Assembly: GCF_009727055.1 (NCBI RefSeq)
Contig: NC_052350.1
Span: 2,901,086 to 2,965,085, forward strand
Reading direction: 5' to 3'
Source: Benincasa hispida
Lineage: Eukaryota > Streptophyta > Magnoliopsida > Cucurbitales > Cucurbitaceae
DNA length: 64,000 nucleotides
This document shows positions 63,661 through 64,000 of the stretch, in pieces (positions within the stretch are counted from its first letter, which is position 1; each line of letters begins with the position of its first letter). The position numbers were made by a program, and so were the translations under genes. The notes beneath the pieces were generated by a model. That model was not told where the DNA came from, searched no databases, and worked only from the letters and a program-made list of their open reading frames with translations.

Positions 63661-64000
63661 TGCTTAGCAGCGCATTCTCTTGGTCTTCATTAAGTTCAAA
63701 GGAAATGATTACCAGTAACTTTTCATTCTGCCCTAGAACGCATATTTTAGGTGGTTGGGCAGGGTCTTCAACTCTATTATTGGTGGCTATTTTAAGGACG
63801 GTTGCGTTGTTTTTCTTTCTTCATTTACTGTCGGCTCTTTTTCTTGGGTTGCGATCATCTTATCTTCCTTGTTTGTTTTTTCTATGATCGCATTGCATGC
63901 AACAATGGATGCGCTCACATCCTCATCTTCGTTTTCGTCTTCAGGCTTCCCTTCTTCATTCAAACTCTAGTCGTCGTCAGATTCATTCAAGTCTTCTTCG
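63661..64000 (-). pseudogene. Gypsy-2 protease-RT linker (partial)
   Basis: Minus-strand translation gives an acidic stretch, NEEGKPEDENEDEDV, then an ACNAIIEK segment and IELKTLPNHLKYAFLGQNE, the pre-RT motif shared with Gypsy-1 (27000-27060). It runs off the window edge. Confidence 0.75.

Larger units (their letters stand above)
57393..64000 (-). mobile_element. Gypsy-2: Athila/Tat-like LTR retrotransposon (partial, runs off window)
   Basis: A minus-strand element inserted in the Copia B-2 leader. Visible from the 3' end: LTR, polypurine tract, 3' noncoding region with paired repeats, integrase, RNase H, RT and the protease-RT linker. It is related to Gypsy-1 but clearly diverged. Unlike Gypsy-1 it keeps the RT core, although this is split by a GGTTCGGTTT-rich insertion and an assembly gap. 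gag, leader and 5' LTR lie outside. Confidence 0.88.

Overview
This is a plant nuclear window, clearly dicot in style: AT-rich, packed with LTR retrotransposons, a Mutator-like transposase relic, MITEs and SINE-like pieces. It holds a single intact host gene, an intronless PADRE (DUF4228) domain gene at 35833-36342 on the minus strand. The repeat mix (Copia LTRs of about 2 kb, TATCACTGATAGA-type repeats, the 0.3 kb MITE family) reminds me of Cucurbitaceae genomes. That is an impression from memory, not something proved here.

Layout, left to right. 1-6195: an internally deleted Copia element (family B type, minus strand). Its right LTR is split by a Gypsy-type solo LTR (2351-4493), and its leader carries two Nextera/Tn5 mosaic-end junctions, which are library artefacts. 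6200-7690: a MULE transposase pseudogene. 7873-12418: a second family B Copia remnant with its RT region deleted and a family A solo LTR (7988-9611, TSD AAAAA) inside its LTR. 12419-31378: an Athila/Tat-like Gypsy element (Gypsy-1, minus strand) lacking reverse transcriptase and split in its integrase by a Copia element (Copia A, 16080-26028, TSD TTTAT). 32183-34401: a family B solo LTR on the plus strand. 34530-35610: a long-inverted-repeat element ending just downstream of the PADRE gene. 36500-50769: AT-rich intergenic DNA with five copies of one MITE family, SINE-like pieces, a minisatellite-bearing element, a CACTA-like fragment and a Gypsy-type solo LTR (46946-49133, TSD ATGAA). 50770-57392: a third family B Copia. 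It is interrupted by a second Gypsy element (Gypsy-2, 57393 to beyond the window), which itself carries a GGTTCGGTTT-rich insertion and a 172-base gap.

No retroelement reading frame is intact: stops, frameshifts and deletions are everywhere. No multi-gene host system is visible. The most unusual material is noncoding: (i) arrays of short palindromes of the TAAACGATCGTTTA and GCTATCGTATAGC type in Copia leaders and LTRs; (ii) block repeats in the Copia leaders and paired repeats of about 57 bp in the Gypsy 3' noncoding regions, each shared by diverged elements; (iii) gag deletions shared between Copia copies, suggesting mobilisation in trans. Four solo LTRs in 64 kb, with exact or one-mismatch target duplications, show frequent LTR-LTR recombination.
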